Shown piece by piece: positions 1 to 9,854 of a stretch of 64,000 bases of DNA. Below the pieces are notes generated by a model. That model searched no databases and was not told the origin of the DNA. It worked only from the letters and a program-made list of their open reading frames with translations. Positions within the stretch are counted from its first letter, which is position 1; each line of letters begins with the position of its first letter. The position numbers and the translations under genes are program-made. The stretch is from Trujillonella endophytica (GTDB lineage Bacteria; Actinomycetota; Actinomycetes; Mycobacteriales; Geodermatophilaceae), in assembly GCF_900110555.1 (NCBI RefSeq), contig NZ_FOEE01000008.1:186001-250000 (forward strand). Reading direction: 5' to 3'.

Positions 1-750
1 GTCGCGCAGGTACTGGGCGCTCCAGCCGACGACGATGTAGGCCTGCATGGCCTGGAGGCCGAAGAACAGCGCCATCGCGATCGCCATGGGGCTGCGGGCC
101 AGCGAGCGCATGCGGACGGCCGCGTGGCTCTCGCGCGAGGAGCCGGGCCGGGCGGGGACGGCCAGCCACGGCAGCACGGCCACCATCGCCAGGGCGGCCC
201 AGATGCCCAGGGCCCAGCGCCACCCGTCGGCACCCGTCGCCTCGGCGAGGGGCGCCGCGCTCACCGACGCGATCGCGCCGCCGACCGCCATCGCGGCGCT
301 GTAGGCGCCCACGAGGAGGCCGGTGCGGCTCGGGAAGTAGCGCTTGACCAGGCTGGGCAGCAGCACGTTGCCCAGCGCCCCGCCGACCATGGCCAGCACG
401 GTCCCGACGAGGAAGAGCGCGAACGAGCCGGCGACCGCGCGCACCACCAGGCCGGCCGCCATCGCCAGCAGCGCCCCGGCGAGGACGTGGCCGTCCCGGT
501 AGCGCGCGGCCAGCGGCGGCCCGGCGAAGCCGATGACGGCGAAGCAGAGCACCGGCATCGTGGTGATCAGGCCCGCGGCGCCGCTGGAGATGCCGAGGCC
601 GTTCTCCAGCTCCTCGAGCACCGGGCCCACGCTGTTGACCGCCGTGCGCAGGTTGAGCGCCGTGAGCACGATCGCCGTCGCCACCAGCCACAGGACCCGG
701 CGCCCGGGCTGGGTGCGGTGCGCCGGCGGTGCGTCGGGGGTGCTGCTCAC
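1..750 (-). CDS. CynX/NimT-like MFS transporter, 3' end cut by window edge
   Basis: This is a major facilitator inner-membrane transporter; the 250 N-terminal codons are inside the window and no stop is reached. After a hydrophilic N-terminus of about 18 residues the protein shows alternating hydrophobic segments and the LNLRTAVNSVGPVLEEL motif in the first membrane region, which resembles the CynX/NimT (cyanate/nitroimidazole) branch. The start is the GTG giving MSSTPDAPPAHR; the ATG a few bases upstream is out of frame and stops at once. Substrate cannot be told from sequence. The next gene upstream on this strand ends at 928, leaving a gap of 177 bp. Confidence 0.75.
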   Translation of the reverse strand, partial: MSSTPDAPPAHRTQPGRRVLWLVATAIVLTALNLRTAVNSVGPVLEELENGLGISSGAAGLITTMPVLCFAVIGFAGPPLAARYRDGHVLAGALLAMAAGLVVRAVAGSFALFLVGTVLAMVGGALGNVLLPSLVKRYFPSRTGLLVGAYSAAMAVGGAIASVSAAPLAEATGADGWRWALGIWAALAMVAVLPWLAVPARPGSSRESHAAVRMRSLARSPMAIAMALFFGLQAMQAYIVVGWSAQYLRD

Positions 751-927
751 CGGAGCATGGTGCTCCGCCCGGTCGCGGGGGTGCCGACCGGGTCCTTCGC
801 GCCGCTAACGAGTGGCGGCCGCACACGCACGACGGCGCGTGCCCCCGAGGGGACACGCGCCGTCGTCGTTCCCGGCCCCGTCCAGAGGCTCGTCCCGAGC
901 GTGCGAGGGATGAGGAGGACGGGGTCC

Positions 928-3213
928 TTACTCGTGCTCCGTCGCGGCCGAGCCGGTGCCGGCGACGTCGTCCCGCGCGGTGCCGACCTCGGCCCCCGCC
1001 TCGGTCCCGGGGGCGCCGACCGGCGCCATCGAGCGGAGCAGGATCTGGCTGACGTCGAGCACCTCGACGTGCTCGGCGGCCTCGCCGCTCTGCTTCTTGG
1101 ACGTGAGGGCGTCCGAGAGCATCGTGATGCAGAACGGGCAGGCGGTGGAGATGACGTCGGGGTCGAGGCCGAGGGCCTCCTCCGTGCGCTCCACGTTGAT
1201 CCGCTTGCCGATCTTCTCCTCCATCCACATGCGCGCCCCGCCGGCGCCGCAGCAGAAGCCGCGGTCCTTGCAGCGGTGCATCTCCTGGGTGGACAGGCCC
1301 GGCACGGAGTCCAGGATCTCCCGGGGCGGCGTGTAGACCTTGTTGTGTCGACCGAGGAAGCACGGGTCGTGGTAGGTGATCTTGCGGTCGATCGGCGTGA
1401 CCGGGGTGAGCCGGCCCTCCTCGAGGAGCTGGCTGAGCAGCTGGGTGTGGTGCACGACCTCGTAGTGGCCCTCGACCTGCGGGTACTCCCGGCCGAGCGA
1501 GTTGAAGCAGTGCGGGCAGGTCACGACGATCTTGCGCATGCCCGGCACGCGGCCCTCGAAGACGCCGTCGAGGGTGGCGACGTTCTCCTGGGCCAGCATC
1601 TGGAACAGGAACTCGTTGCCCATGCGCCGGGCCGGGTCGCCCGAGCAGGTCTCGCCCTCGCCGAGGACGGCGAACCGGACGCCGGCGGTGTGCAGCAGCT
1701 CCGCCACGGCCTTGGTGACCTTCTTGGCGCGGTCGTCGATGGCGCCGGCGCAGCCGACCCAGAACAGGTACTCGACGTCGTAGTCCAGGGGGCCGTCGGC
1801 GACCTCGACCTCGAAGTCCATCTCGCGGATCCACTCGCCGCGGGTGCTCGGGCTGACGCCCCACGGGTTGCCGCGGTTCTCCAGGTTGCGCATCATCACG
1901 CCGGCCTCGGAGGGGAAGCTGGACTCGATGAGCACCTGGTAGCGGCGCATGTCCATGATGTGGTCGACGTGCTCGATGTCGACCGGGCACTGCTCGACGC
2001 AGGCGCCGCAGTTGGTGCAGCTCCACAGGACGTCGGGGTCGATGACCCCGCCCTCCTCGAGGGTGCCGACCAGAGGGCGGTGCGCCTGGGCGTCGTTGGT
2101 GCCCTCGATGCGCGCGTAGCCCGAGGCCCACACCTGCTCGTCGCTGGGCTTGAGGACGTCGTAGTCCGGCGCGGTCTCGGCGGCGGTCTTCTCCCCCAGC
2201 AGGTACGGGGCCTTCGCGTAGAGGTGGTCCCGCAGGTCCATCACGACCATCTTCGGCGACAGCGGCTTGCCGGTGTTCCACGCCGGGCACTGGCTCTGGC
2301 ACCGGCCGCACTCCGTGCAGGTGGTGAAGTCGAGCATGCCCTTCCAGGTGAAGTCCTCGATCTTGCCGCGACCGAAGACGTCGTCCTCACCGGGATCCTC
2401 GAAGTCGATCGGCTTGCCGTTCGAGGTCATCGGCTGCAGCGGGCCGAGGGCGACGGTGCCGTCGTCGTTCCGCTTGAAGTAGATGTTGAAGAAGGCGCTG
2501 AACCGGTGCCAGGCGACGCCCATGTTGAGGATCCGGCTGATCACCACGAGCCAGGTCAGCGAGACCAGGATCTTGATGAACGCGACCACGGACAGCAGGT
2601 CGGGGCTGTCGGGCAGCACGCTCCCCAGGGCGCCGGAGATCGGGTGCGACCAGCCGGGGGCGTCGGTCAGGTCGGAGGAGACCTTGAGCGCGCGGATCAG
2701 CAGGATGCAGACGCCGACGGTGAGGACGACGGCCTCGACGAAGTAGCCGCGCCCCTCGTTCGACCCGGCGAAGCGGCTCGTGCGGCCCTGGCGGCGGGGG
2801 TGGTCCTTCTGTCGCCGGTAGATCAGGTACAGGATCCCGAGGATCGTGCCGGTGCCGATGATGTCGGCGAAGAGGTTCCAGAGGCTCCACTCACCGATGA
2901 GCGGCAGGTGCCACTCGGGGTTCCAGACCTCCCCGAACGCCTCGACCAGGGTGAGGAACAGGCCGTAGAACCCGAGGAAGACGAACCAGTGCGCGGCACC
3001 GATGGCCGACCACTTGAGCATCCGGGTGTGCCCGAGCGACTCGACCACGAGGGTCTTGAGGCGTGGACCGACCGGGCCGTTGCGACTGCCGTCCGGCTGG
3101 CCGGTCGTGATGATCCTGATCATCGCGCGGACCGCCCGGTAGGCGAGCACGGACGCGACGATCAGGAACAGGACGCTGATCGTCCCCATGACGATCTGCA
3201 GCGGGCCTGTCAT
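928..3213 (-). CDS. Membrane-bound (Fe-S) heterodisulfide reductase-like protein
   Basis: A 761-residue fusion. The N-terminal ~240 residues carry several membrane helices like a nitrate-reductase gamma/HdrE anchor. Two 4Fe-4S ferredoxin motifs follow (CxxCxxCxxxCP at Cys 299/302/305/309 and 399/402/405/409), then two CCG (GlpC/HdrB-type) domains with CPHCFNSLG and CCGAGGARMW. It probably passes electrons between the quinone pool and a soluble dehydrogenase. The family includes the iron-sulfur-binding reductase Rv0338c of M. tuberculosis, also near dnaK there. The start MTGPLQ is chosen because GGGAGGG lies 8 bases upstream; the frame stays open further upstream, but composition there is intergenic. 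Partner and substrate are unknown. Confidence 0.85.
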   Translation of the reverse strand: MTGPLQIVMGTISVLFLIVASVLAYRAVRAMIRIITTGQPDGSRNGPVGPRLKTLVVESLGHTRMLKWSAIGAAHWFVFLGFYGLFLTLVEAFGEVWNPEWHLPLIGEWSLWNLFADIIGTGTILGILYLIYRRQKDHPRRQGRTSRFAGSNEGRGYFVEAVVLTVGVCILLIRALKVSSDLTDAPGWSHPISGALGSVLPDSPDLLSVVAFIKILVSLTWLVVISRILNMGVAWHRFSAFFNIYFKRNDDGTVALGPLQPMTSNGKPIDFEDPGEDDVFGRGKIEDFTWKGMLDFTTCTECGRCQSQCPAWNTGKPLSPKMVVMDLRDHLYAKAPYLLGEKTAAETAPDYDVLKPSDEQVWASGYARIEGTNDAQAHRPLVGTLEEGGVIDPDVLWSCTNCGACVEQCPVDIEHVDHIMDMRRYQVLIESSFPSEAGVMMRNLENRGNPWGVSPSTRGEWIREMDFEVEVADGPLDYDVEYLFWVGCAGAIDDRAKKVTKAVAELLHTAGVRFAVLGEGETCSGDPARRMGNEFLFQMLAQENVATLDGVFEGRVPGMRKIVVTCPHCFNSLGREYPQVEGHYEVVHHTQLLSQLLEEGRLTPVTPIDRKITYHDPCFLGRHNKVYTPPREILDSVPGLSTQEMHRCKDRGFCCGAGGARMWMEEKIGKRINVERTEEALGLDPDVISTACPFCITMLSDALTSKKQSGEAAEHVEVLDVSQILLRSMAPVGAPGTEAGAEVGTARDDVAGTGSAATEHE

Positions 3214-3577
3214 CAGAGTGCTTCCCTCCCGGACGCCCGGCGGCGTCGGACGATCTCCGGCCCACCCGGCGACGGGAGGTGCGCCCTCGTCGCCGCGCAC
3301 CGGCCGGAGGGCCGGCGGCGGACCGCTACGGGCACCGCTGCCCGCGCCTGCGCACGATAACCGGCGCGGGCTCAGGCTACTCGTGGGTAACCGCAACCGC
3401 CGCCGGTCCGAGATGTCCCGGGTGACCCGGCTCACCGCCCGCCGGCCGCCGTCCGCCGTCCGCCGCCCGAGCCGATGATCGCGAACTCCGCGCTGCGACC
3501 GCCGGCCTCGCGATCGGACGTGCGGACGGCGACGATCCCGTGAGGACGGCGATCTTCCCTGCGGTCCGTCCGCGGAG
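3214..3577. other. Intergenic region without recognised gene
   Basis: Between the Fe-S protein and the AbiEi/DUF559-like gene, both minus strand. It holds the ribosome binding site of the Fe-S gene and a GATCGCGA...TCGCGATC inverted pair near 3477-3525. The block at 3542-3554 (GAGGACGGCGATC) reappears inverted at 4645-4657 on the other side of the next gene. No coding frame with actinobacterial codon bias was convincing. Confidence 0.5.
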
Positions 3578-4636
3578 TCAGCCGCCGCGATAGGTGCCGT
3601 GGGCGCGGCGAACGGTGGTGAACCGGCGCACCGCGGGGCCGGGGGTCGACAGCCAGTCCCGTAGTCGCTCGGCGGTGCGGGGCCAGCGGGGACCGAGGTC
3701 GGGGTCGGCCACCCGGAGGACGCGGACGTCCAGCGCACGGACGTCGTCCTCCCGGCGCTTCTCCTCCCACAGCACGCGGCCCGGGTCGCGCCAGGGTTTC
3801 GTGTACTTGACCCGACCGTCGAACTCGATCGCGACGGCGGCCTCGTCGAACCAGGCGTCCGCCACGGCGAGCATGCGGCCGCCGGAGTGGATCTCCACCT
3901 GCAGCTCGGGGGTGGGCAGCCCGGAGCCGAGGATCCGCAGCCGCCCGCGGGTCTCCAGTGGCGACTCGGCTCGGCCGTCCGCAAGGGAGATGGCCCGCTG
4001 CGCCCTCGGGGCGCCCGGCCAGTGGTGCTGGTACTCGGCGACGCGGGCCAGCTGTGCGGGCGTCGTCCGCTTCCTGAGCAGCGCCGCGTCCATGGCGACG
4101 ACGGCGTCCTCCAGGGACCACTCGCGTGCCGCGTCGACGAGGCTGCGCGCGGCCGAGGTGAGGCGGAACGGGCCGGAGGTCTCGACGTCCGGTGGTTCGA
4201 GCGGGGCGGCGGTCATCGCCCAGTCCCTGCCCCGTCGCCATTGGTGAGGGTCGGTGAGGCGCACGACCGGTGGCGCGTCGCGCGGCACCGGGAAGCCGCG
4301 GAGCCGCACGGCCGTGCCGTGGCTGAGGGTGGCTGTCGGGCGGCCCAGGCCGAGGAGTACGGCCAGGCAGTCGACCTGGTGGCGGCGACCGGAGGCCTCG
4401 TGCGCGGTCAGGATTTCCTGGGGCACGTAGACGCCGCGGCGGAGGCGAACCCAACGGCCGGACCGGCACAGGTGCCTGATCTCGGAGGTGTCGTAGCCGG
4501 CTCGCCCGGCGTCGGCGGCGGTGACGAGGCCGAGTTGCCGCTCGCTCGCGGCGCGGAGGAGTGGGTGCACGCGCCCGACGGTGGTGGGGGCGGCGACGGT
4601 CGTCACTGCTCGCGGCTGTCCTGTGGACAGGGGCAT
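3578..4636 (-). CDS. Solitary AbiEi-like/DUF559-type protein
   Basis: A 352-residue protein of a family often present in many copies in Geodermatophilaceae and relatives. The N-terminus (about residues 25-75) resembles the winged-helix domain of type IV AbiEi antitoxins ([24 protein letters not shown], then [10 protein letters not shown]). The C-terminus has a DUF559/Vsr-like restriction-endonuclease fold signature ([18 protein letters not shown], then W..K..RED and VLRV). No AbiEii toxin gene lies beside it, so an antitoxin role is not supported; a DNA-binding or nuclease-like role is inference. ATG at 4636 is used. A paralogue lies at about 36.2-37.1 kb. Confidence 0.7.
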   Translation of the reverse strand: MPLSTGQPRAVTTVAAPTTVGRVHPLLRAASERQLGLVTAADAGRAGYDTSEIRHLCRSGRWVRLRRGVYVPQEILTAHEASGRRHQVDCLAVLLGLGRPTATLSHGTAVRLRGFPVPRDAPPVVRLTDPHQWRRGRDWAMTAAPLEPPDVETSGPFRLTSAARSLVDAAREWSLEDAVVAMDAALLRKRTTPAQLARVAEYQHHWPGAPRAQRAISLADGRAESPLETRGRLRILGSGLPTPELQVEIHSGGRMLAVADAWFDEAAVAIEFDGRVKYTKPWRDPGRVLWEEKRREDDVRALDVRVLRVADPDLGPRWPRTAERLRDWLSTPGPAVRRFTTVRRAHGTYRGG

Positions 4637-4817
4637 CTTCTGTTGATCGCCGTCCTCGCCGCAGGGGCGCGGTCCCCACGGCGCACGCCGAGGGTGGCGA
4701 CCGGACGGCGCCGATCGCGATCCGCGCGTCCGCGGGCGGGGGAGAACGCGGGCGAGGGTGCGAGTTCACGCCCCCGGGAACACCGCGCGGCGGGGTGCCG
4801 TTACGCTGGGCAGGAAA

Positions 4818-4838
4818 GTTGAGCGGACCCGACGCAAG
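4818..4838 (+). promoter_or_regulatory. HAIR operator of the dnaK operon (HspR site)
   Basis: The sequence GTTGAGC-N7-ACGCAAG matches the HspR-associated inverted repeat CTTGAGT-N7-ACTCAAG at 11 of 14 fixed positions with exact spacing. It lies 125 bp upstream of dnaK, the operon that encodes HspR itself, so classical feedback repression is expected. The exact promoter was not pinned down. Confidence 0.8.
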
Positions 4839-4870
4839 ATGGTCGGGGGCGTCCGCCGGCTCCCTCCTGA

Positions 4871-4950
4871 GACCAGCACACGACAGACCAGCACGCGACA
4901 GACAAGCACGCAGCACCACACGGACCAGCACCACACCCGCACTCCGGAAG
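4871..4950 (+). repeat. A/C-rich, almost T-free leader with three 15-bp repeats
   Basis: Three consecutive 15-bp units (4871-4885, 4886-4900, 4901-4915; GACCAGCACACGACA and variants) open an 80-base stretch containing one single T. It lies between the HAIR site and the dnaK start and should be an unstructured 5' untranslated region. Confidence 0.75.
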
Positions 4951-4962
4951 AGAGGCCTCCCC

Positions 4963-6825
4963 ATGGCACGAGCTGTCGGCATCGACCTCGGCACCACCAA
5001 CTCCGTCGTGACCGTCCTCGAGGGTGGCGAGCCGACGGTCATCGCCAACTCCGAGGGATCACGCACCACCCCCTCGGTCGTGGCCTTCGCCAAGAACGGC
5101 GAGGTCCTCGTCGGCCAGTCGGCGAAGAACCAGGCCGTCACCAACGTCGACCGCACCATCCGGTCGGTCAAGCGCCACATGGGCACGACATGGACCACCG
5201 ACGAGATCGACGGCAAGAAGTACACCGCGCAGGAGATCAGTGCCCGCACGCTCCAGAAGCTCAAGCGGGACGCCGAGACCTACCTGGGCGAGCCGGTGAC
5301 CGACGCCGTCATCACCGTTCCTGCCTACTTCGAGGACGCGCAGCGCCAGGCCACCAAGGAGGCCGGTGAGATCGCCGGCCTCAACGTCCTGCGGATCGTC
5401 AACGAGCCGACGGCGGCCGCGCTGGCCTACGGCCTGGACAAGGGCGAGACCGAGCAGACGATCCTCGTCTTCGACCTCGGCGGCGGCACGTTCGACGTGT
5501 CCCTGCTGGAGATCGGCGAGGGCGTCATCGAGGTGAAGGCGACCGCGGGTGACAACCACCTCGGTGGCGACGACTGGGACGAGAAGGTCATGGACCACCT
5601 GGTCCGCACCTTCAACGCCCAGAACGGCATCGACCTGTCGAAGGACAAGCTGGCCATGCAGCGGCTCCGCGAGGCCGCGGAGAAGGCCAAGATCGAGCTG
5701 TCGGGCGCCCAGTCGGCCAACGTCAACCTGCCCTACATCACCGCCGGTGCCGACGGCCCGCTGCACCTGGACGTGACCATCACCCGCGCGGAGTTCCAGC
5801 GGCTGACGCAGGACCTGCTCGACCGGGCCCGCGCGCCGTTCAACCAGGCGATCCGGGACGCCGGCATCTCCGTCGGCCAGATCGACCACGTCGTCCTGGT
5901 CGGTGGCTCGACCCGCATGCCCGCCGTCACCGAGCTCGTCAAGGAGCTGACCGGCGGCAAGGAGCCCAACAAGGGCGTCAACCCCGACGAGGTCGTCGCC
6001 ATCGGCGCCGCGCTGCAGGCCGGCGTCCTCAAGGGCGAGGTCAAGGACGTCCTGCTCCTCGACGTCACCCCGCTGTCCCTCGGCATCGAGACCAAGGGCG
6101 GGATCATGACGAAGCTCATCGAGCGGAACACCACGATCCCGACCAAGCGCTCGGAGATCTTCACGACGGCCGACGACAACCAGCCGTCCGTGCAGATCCA
6201 GGTCTTCCAGGGCGAGCGCGAGATGGCGATGTACAACAAGAAGCTCGGCATGTTCGAGCTGACCGGTCTGCCGCCGGCGCCCCGCGGCGTCCCCCAGATC
6301 GAGGTCGCCTTCGACATCGACGCCAACGGCATCGTCCACGTCCACGCCAAGGACCTCGGCACGGGCAAGGAGCAGTCGATGACCATCACCGGCGGCTCGG
6401 CCCTCCCGAAGGAGGACATCGAGCGGATGATGAAGGACGCCGAGGCGCACGCCGAGGAGGACAAGAAGCGCCGGGACGAGGCCGAGACCCGCAACCTGGC
6501 CGAGTCGCTGCAGTACCAGACCGAGAAGTTCCTGGCCGAGAACGGCGAGCGGATCCCGGCCGACAAGAAGGAGGAGCTCGGCGAGGCGCTCTCCGAGCTG
6601 CGGTCCTCCCTCGGCGGCTCCGACATCGCCGCCATCAAGGCCGCGCAGGAGAAGGTCGCCCGCGTCTCGCAGGAGGTCGGCGGCGCGCTCTACGCCCAGC
6701 AGGCCGAGGGCGGTGCCGCGGGTGCCGAGGCCGGCCCCGAGGCCGGGGCCCCGGGCGGTGCCACGGCGGCGGACGACGACGTCGTCGACGCGGAGATCGT
6801 CGACGAGGACGACACCCGCCGATGA
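4963..6825 (+). CDS. dnaK: Chaperone DnaK (Hsp70)
   Basis: The 620-residue cytoplasmic Hsp70 chaperone binds hydrophobic peptide segments in an ATP-driven cycle with DnaJ and GrpE. Visible hallmarks are [11 protein letters not shown] at residues 5-15, the phosphate-2 motif [17 protein letters not shown], the [11 protein letters not shown] adenosine motif, the linker [16 protein letters not shown] and an acidic tail ending [18 protein letters not shown] is the standard start and longer frames upstream run through the HAIR region. First gene of dnaK-grpE-dnaJ-hspR-marR; its TGA overlaps the grpE ATG. Regulation is expected through HspR binding at the HAIR 125 bp upstream. Confidence 0.98.
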   Translation: MARAVGIDLGTTNSVVTVLEGGEPTVIANSEGSRTTPSVVAFAKNGEVLVGQSAKNQAVTNVDRTIRSVKRHMGTTWTTDEIDGKKYTAQEISARTLQKLKRDAETYLGEPVTDAVITVPAYFEDAQRQATKEAGEIAGLNVLRIVNEPTAAALAYGLDKGETEQTILVFDLGGGTFDVSLLEIGEGVIEVKATAGDNHLGGDDWDEKVMDHLVRTFNAQNGIDLSKDKLAMQRLREAAEKAKIELSGAQSANVNLPYITAGADGPLHLDVTITRAEFQRLTQDLLDRARAPFNQAIRDAGISVGQIDHVVLVGGSTRMPAVTELVKELTGGKEPNKGVNPDEVVAIGAALQAGVLKGEVKDVLLLDVTPLSLGIETKGGIMTKLIERNTTIPTKRSEIFTTADDNQPSVQIQVFQGEREMAMYNKKLGMFELTGLPPAPRGVPQIEVAFDIDANGIVHVHAKDLGTGKEQSMTITGGSALPKEDIERMMKDAEAHAEEDKKRRDEAETRNLAESLQYQTEKFLAENGERIPADKKEELGEALSELRSSLGGSDIAAIKAAQEKVARVSQEVGGALYAQQAEGGAAGAEAGPEAGAPGGATAADDDVVDAEIVDEDDTRR

Positions 6826-7538
6826 GTACGGGGGACGAGCAGCCGCGGGTCGTGATCCGTGACAAGCGGCGGATCGACCCCACCAGCGGCGCGGTGCGGG
6901 AGCCGGCCGGCGAGCAGCCGGCCGGCTCCCCGCCGGGCGCCTCCACGAGTCGTCGAGCAGGGGAGCAGATGAGCGAGAACGAGACGGCGGACGCGGCGCG
7001 GCCGGCGCCGGAGCAGGCCGGGGACGTCCGGTCCGGGGACGGCGACCTGGACAGTCGGCTGGCCGAGCGCACCGAGGACCTCCAGCGGGTCACCGCCGAG
7101 TACGCCAACTACCGCCGTCGGGTCGACCGCGACCGCACGCTGGTCGTCGACCAGGCCGCGGAGCGGTTCGCCACCGGCCTCTTCCCGATCGTCGACGACA
7201 TCGAGCGGGCACGGGACCACGGCGACCTGACCGGGGCGTTCAAGGTCGTCGCCGACCGGGTCCTCGGCGTGCTCGACGGCCTGGGCGTGGAGGCGTTCGG
7301 GGCGCCCGGCGACCCCTTCGACCCGGCGCTGCACGAGGCGGTCATGCACGACACCTCTCCCGAGGTGAGCGAGCCGACCGCGACCACGGTGCTGCGGCAG
7401 GGCTTCCGCCGCGGCGACCGGGTGCTGCGCACGGCGATGGTCGCCGTCACCGATCCCGAGAACCCCCCGCCGGCCGGGAGCGAGCAGGCCGCGGCGACGG
7501 CGGAGGAGCCGGCTCCCGGCTTCCCGGCGTCCGACTGA
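6822..7538 (+). CDS. grpE: Nucleotide exchange factor GrpE
   Basis: A 238-residue GrpE that releases ADP from DnaK. Residues 1-70 are charged and disordered, as usual in actinobacteria. The coiled coil ([24 protein letters not shown]) and the C-terminal beta domain ([22 protein letters not shown], then [20 protein letters not shown]) match the family. The start ATG overlaps the dnaK stop (ATGA), implying translational coupling. An alternative internal ATG (MSENETADA) about 49 codons in would skip part of the disordered region. Confidence 0.95.
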   Translation: MSTGDEQPRVVIRDKRRIDPTSGAVREPAGEQPAGSPPGASTSRRAGEQMSENETADAARPAPEQAGDVRSGDGDLDSRLAERTEDLQRVTAEYANYRRRVDRDRTLVVDQAAERFATGLFPIVDDIERARDHGDLTGAFKVVADRVLGVLDGLGVEAFGAPGDPFDPALHEAVMHDTSPEVSEPTATTVLRQGFRRGDRVLRTAMVAVTDPENPPPAGSEQAAATAEEPAPGFPASD

Positions 7539-7557
7539 GCGGGAGAGGGGGCGTCCG

Positions 7558-8775
7558 ATGAGCACCAGGGACTTCATCGAGAAGGACTACTACGCCGCGC
7601 TGGGCGTCGCCCAGGACGCCGACGCGGCGGCGATCAAGAAGGCCTACCGCCAGCTCGCCCGCGACCTGCACCCGGACAAGAACCCGGGCAACGCGGAGGC
7701 GGAGGCCCGGTTCAAGGACGTCTCCGAGGCCTACGACGTCCTGTCCGACCCCAAGCGCCGGGCCGAGTACGACGAGGCCCGGCGCCTGTTCGGCGCCGGC
7801 GGTGCGGGCGCGCGGGCCGGCTTCCCCGGCGGCTTCCCGAACAACGCCGGCACCGGCCAGCCCTTCGACCTCGGCGACCTCTTCGGCGCGGCGGGCGCGC
7901 CCGGGGGTGGCCGGGCGTCCGGCGCCGGCGGCCTCGGTGACCTGCTCGGCGGCCTCTTCGGCGGCGGGGCGGCCCCGGGGAGCGCCCGCGCGCGCAGCCA
8001 GGCGGCCTCCGGGCCGGCCCGCGGCCAGGACGTCGAGACCGAGGCGACCCTCTCCTTCGAGGAGGCCGTCCTCGGCGTGACCGTGCCGCTGCGCATGCAG
8101 AGCCCGGGCACCTGCCCGACCTGCGCCGGCAGCGGGGCGCGGCCCGGGACCTCCCCGCACACCTGCCCCGTGTGCTCCGGCGCCGGGGTGACCAGTCGCA
8201 GCCAGGGGGCGTTCGCCTTCTCCGAGCCCTGCCGCAACTGCCGGGGCAGCGGATCGGTGGTCGACGACCCCTGCCCGACCTGCACGGGCAGCGGCGTGAC
8301 CACGCAGACCCGGACGATCACCGTGCGCATCCCCGCCGGTGTCAAGGACGGTCAGCGCATCCGGCTCGCCGGCAAGGGCGCGCCGGGACGGCGGGGCGGA
8401 CCGGCCGGCGATCTGTTCGTCGTCGTCCACGTCTCGCCGCACGAGCTGTTCGGGCGTACGGGGAGCGACCTCACCCTGACGGTGCCGATCACCTTCGGCG
8501 AGGCGACGCTCGGCACGACGCTGACCGTGCCGACGCTCGACGGCAACGTGTCGCTGCGGGTGCCCGCCGGGACCGCCAGCGGTCAGACGCTGCGGGTGCG
8601 CGGGCGCGGCGTCCCGGGCAAGAGCCGGGCCGGTGACCTGCTGGTCACCGTCGAGGTCGCCGTGCCCAAGCGGGTGTCGCCGGCCGCGGAGCAGGCCATC
8701 AAGGCGCTCGAGGCCGAGCTCGGCGACCCGCGGCCGTCGATCACCGCGGCCGTCTCCGCCGGGGGCGGGCGATGA
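7558..8775 (+). CDS. dnaJ: Chaperone DnaJ (type I)
   Basis: A 405-residue type I J-protein that delivers clients to DnaK and stimulates its ATPase. The J-domain has HPD at residues 38-40. A Gly/Phe-rich linker follows (about 80-150), then four CxxCxGxG zinc motifs from residue ~186 ([32 protein letters not shown]) and C-terminal client-binding domains. The sequence [13 protein letters not shown] is typical of DnaJ1 encoded with dnaK. GGGAGAGGG precedes the ATG. The stop overlaps the hspR ATG. Confidence 0.97.
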   Translation: MSTRDFIEKDYYAALGVAQDADAAAIKKAYRQLARDLHPDKNPGNAEAEARFKDVSEAYDVLSDPKRRAEYDEARRLFGAGGAGARAGFPGGFPNNAGTGQPFDLGDLFGAAGAPGGGRASGAGGLGDLLGGLFGGGAAPGSARARSQAASGPARGQDVETEATLSFEEAVLGVTVPLRMQSPGTCPTCAGSGARPGTSPHTCPVCSGAGVTSRSQGAFAFSEPCRNCRGSGSVVDDPCPTCTGSGVTTQTRTITVRIPAGVKDGQRIRLAGKGAPGRRGGPAGDLFVVVHVSPHELFGRTGSDLTLTVPITFGEATLGTTLTVPTLDGNVSLRVPAGTASGQTLRVRGRGVPGKSRAGDLLVTVEVAVPKRVSPAAEQAIKALEAELGDPRPSITAAVSAGGGR

Positions 8776-9248
8776 GTGCCCCGATCCACGGCGACCGCGG
8801 CCGGGCGGACGCCGGCCGCGCCGTTGCCGAGGACGCGCCCGTCTTCGTGATCTCCGTGGCCGCCGAGCTCGCGGGCATGCACGCCCAGACCCTGCGCCAG
8901 TACGACCGGCTCGGCCTGGTGCGGCCCGGCCGGACGGCGGGCGGGGGGCGCCGCTACAGCCCGCGCGACGTCGCCCTGCTGCGGGAGGTCCAGCGGCTGT
9001 CCCAGGAGGACGGCGTCAACCTCGCCGGGATCAAGCGGATCATCGAGCTCGAGTCGCAGGTCGAGGCGCTGCAGCACCGGGTGCGCGAGCTCCTCGACGA
9101 GCTCGAGGTCGCCGAGCGGGGCCGGATCGCCGCGGAGTCGGCCGCGCGCGCGGGCTACGGCGGCCATCCCCGCTACGGCAGCGCACTGGTGCCGCTGCGG
9201 CCCTCCACCTCGGCGCTGGTCGTCTGGCGCCCGCGGGACAGCCGATGA
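8772..9248 (+). CDS. hspR: Heat shock repressor HspR (MerR family)
   Basis: A 158-residue MerR-type repressor. The winged helix-turn-helix spans roughly residues 28-100: [20 protein letters not shown], then [21 protein letters not shown] short coiled coil follows ([20 protein letters not shown]). In Streptomyces and Mycobacterium HspR binds HAIR sites with DnaK as co-repressor; the two HAIR sites in this window (before dnaK and clpB) fit that. The ATG overlaps the dnaJ TGA (ATGA). The N-terminal extension is about 25 residues longer than the minimal family. Confidence 0.95.
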   Translation: MSAPIHGDRGRADAGRAVAEDAPVFVISVAAELAGMHAQTLRQYDRLGLVRPGRTAGGGRRYSPRDVALLREVQRLSQEDGVNLAGIKRIIELESQVEALQHRVRELLDELEVAERGRIAAESAARAGYGGHPRYGSALVPLRPSTSALVVWRPRDSR

Positions 9249-9730
9249 GCGTGGACCGGCCGATCGACACGCACGAGGCCTACGTCGTCGTCGAGCGCGA
9301 GATCGGGCTGCTGCTGCGCCGATCGCGGGCGATGTCCACCCGGCTGGCCCGCGAGCTCCACCCGGACCTGGACGGCGCCGCCTACGGCCTGCTGGCACTG
9401 CTCGCCGACGCCGGCCCGCTGCGCGCCACCGACCTGGTCGTGCGGCTGGGGCTGGACAAGAGCACGGTCAGCCGCCAGGTGTCCTCCCTGGTCGACCTCG
9501 GGCTGGTCAGCCGCGAGGCCGACCCCACCGACGGGCGCGCCCAGGTGCTCACCCCCTCGGCCGAGGGGGCCCGGCAGCTGACCGCCATCCGCGAGGCCCG
9601 GCGGGCGCGCTGGGAGGAGGACCTGTCGCACTGGCCGGTGGCCGACGTCGCCCGGCTCGGTGAGCTGCTCGGCCGGTTCAACCGGCTCGGCGAGGCCCAG
9701 ATCCGCGGGACGGCCGCCCCCACCGGCTGA
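9245..9730 (+). CDS. MarR family transcriptional regulator, coupled to hspR
   Basis: A 161-residue MarR-type winged-helix protein: LRATDLVVRLGLDKSTVSRQ as recognition helix region, then the wing VSREADPTDGRAQVL. Its ATG overlaps the hspR TGA, so it is probably translated from the heat-shock mRNA. It has no obvious target in the immediate surroundings apart from the MarR/MFS pair downstream, which has its own regulator. The ligand is unknown. Confidence 0.85.
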   Translation: MSVDRPIDTHEAYVVVEREIGLLLRRSRAMSTRLARELHPDLDGAAYGLLALLADAGPLRATDLVVRLGLDKSTVSRQVSSLVDLGLVSREADPTDGRAQVLTPSAEGARQLTAIREARRARWEEDLSHWPVADVARLGELLGRFNRLGEAQIRGTAAPTG

Positions 9731-9756
9731 GGCACCCGGCCGCCCCGTCCCCTGTT

Positions 9757-9813
9757 GATCATCGGCGGGTGGCTGCTCCCACCGGCGTGGCGGGCAGCCA
9801 CCCGCCGATGATC
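9757..9813. repeat. Large perfect hairpin, 20-bp arms
   Basis: Arms GATCATCGGCGGGTGGCTGC (9757-9776) and its exact reverse complement (9794-9813) enclose a 17-base loop. It sits after the heat-shock operon and before the MarR/MFS promoter. It could end the upstream transcript, though there is no T-tract, or be a dispersed palindromic repeat. Confidence 0.8.
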
Positions 9814-9854
9814 GACGGCGTCCGGGCGAGTGGCGGACACCACGGCAGATGTCG

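Noticed and set aside
124-3360. A plus-strand open frame of over 1000 codons opposite the MFS and Fe-S genes
   Set aside because: The minus strand has conserved domains with correct motifs; the plus frame shows only low-complexity shadow sequence.
3578-4636. Type IV toxin-antitoxin (AbiEi/AbiEii) locus
   Set aside because: No AbiEii nucleotidyltransferase gene lies on either side, and the C-terminal domain is nuclease-like rather than antitoxin-like.
4871-4915. Three 15-bp repeats considered as a CRISPR or integron feature
   Set aside because: Units are contiguous without spacers and lie in the dnaK leader.
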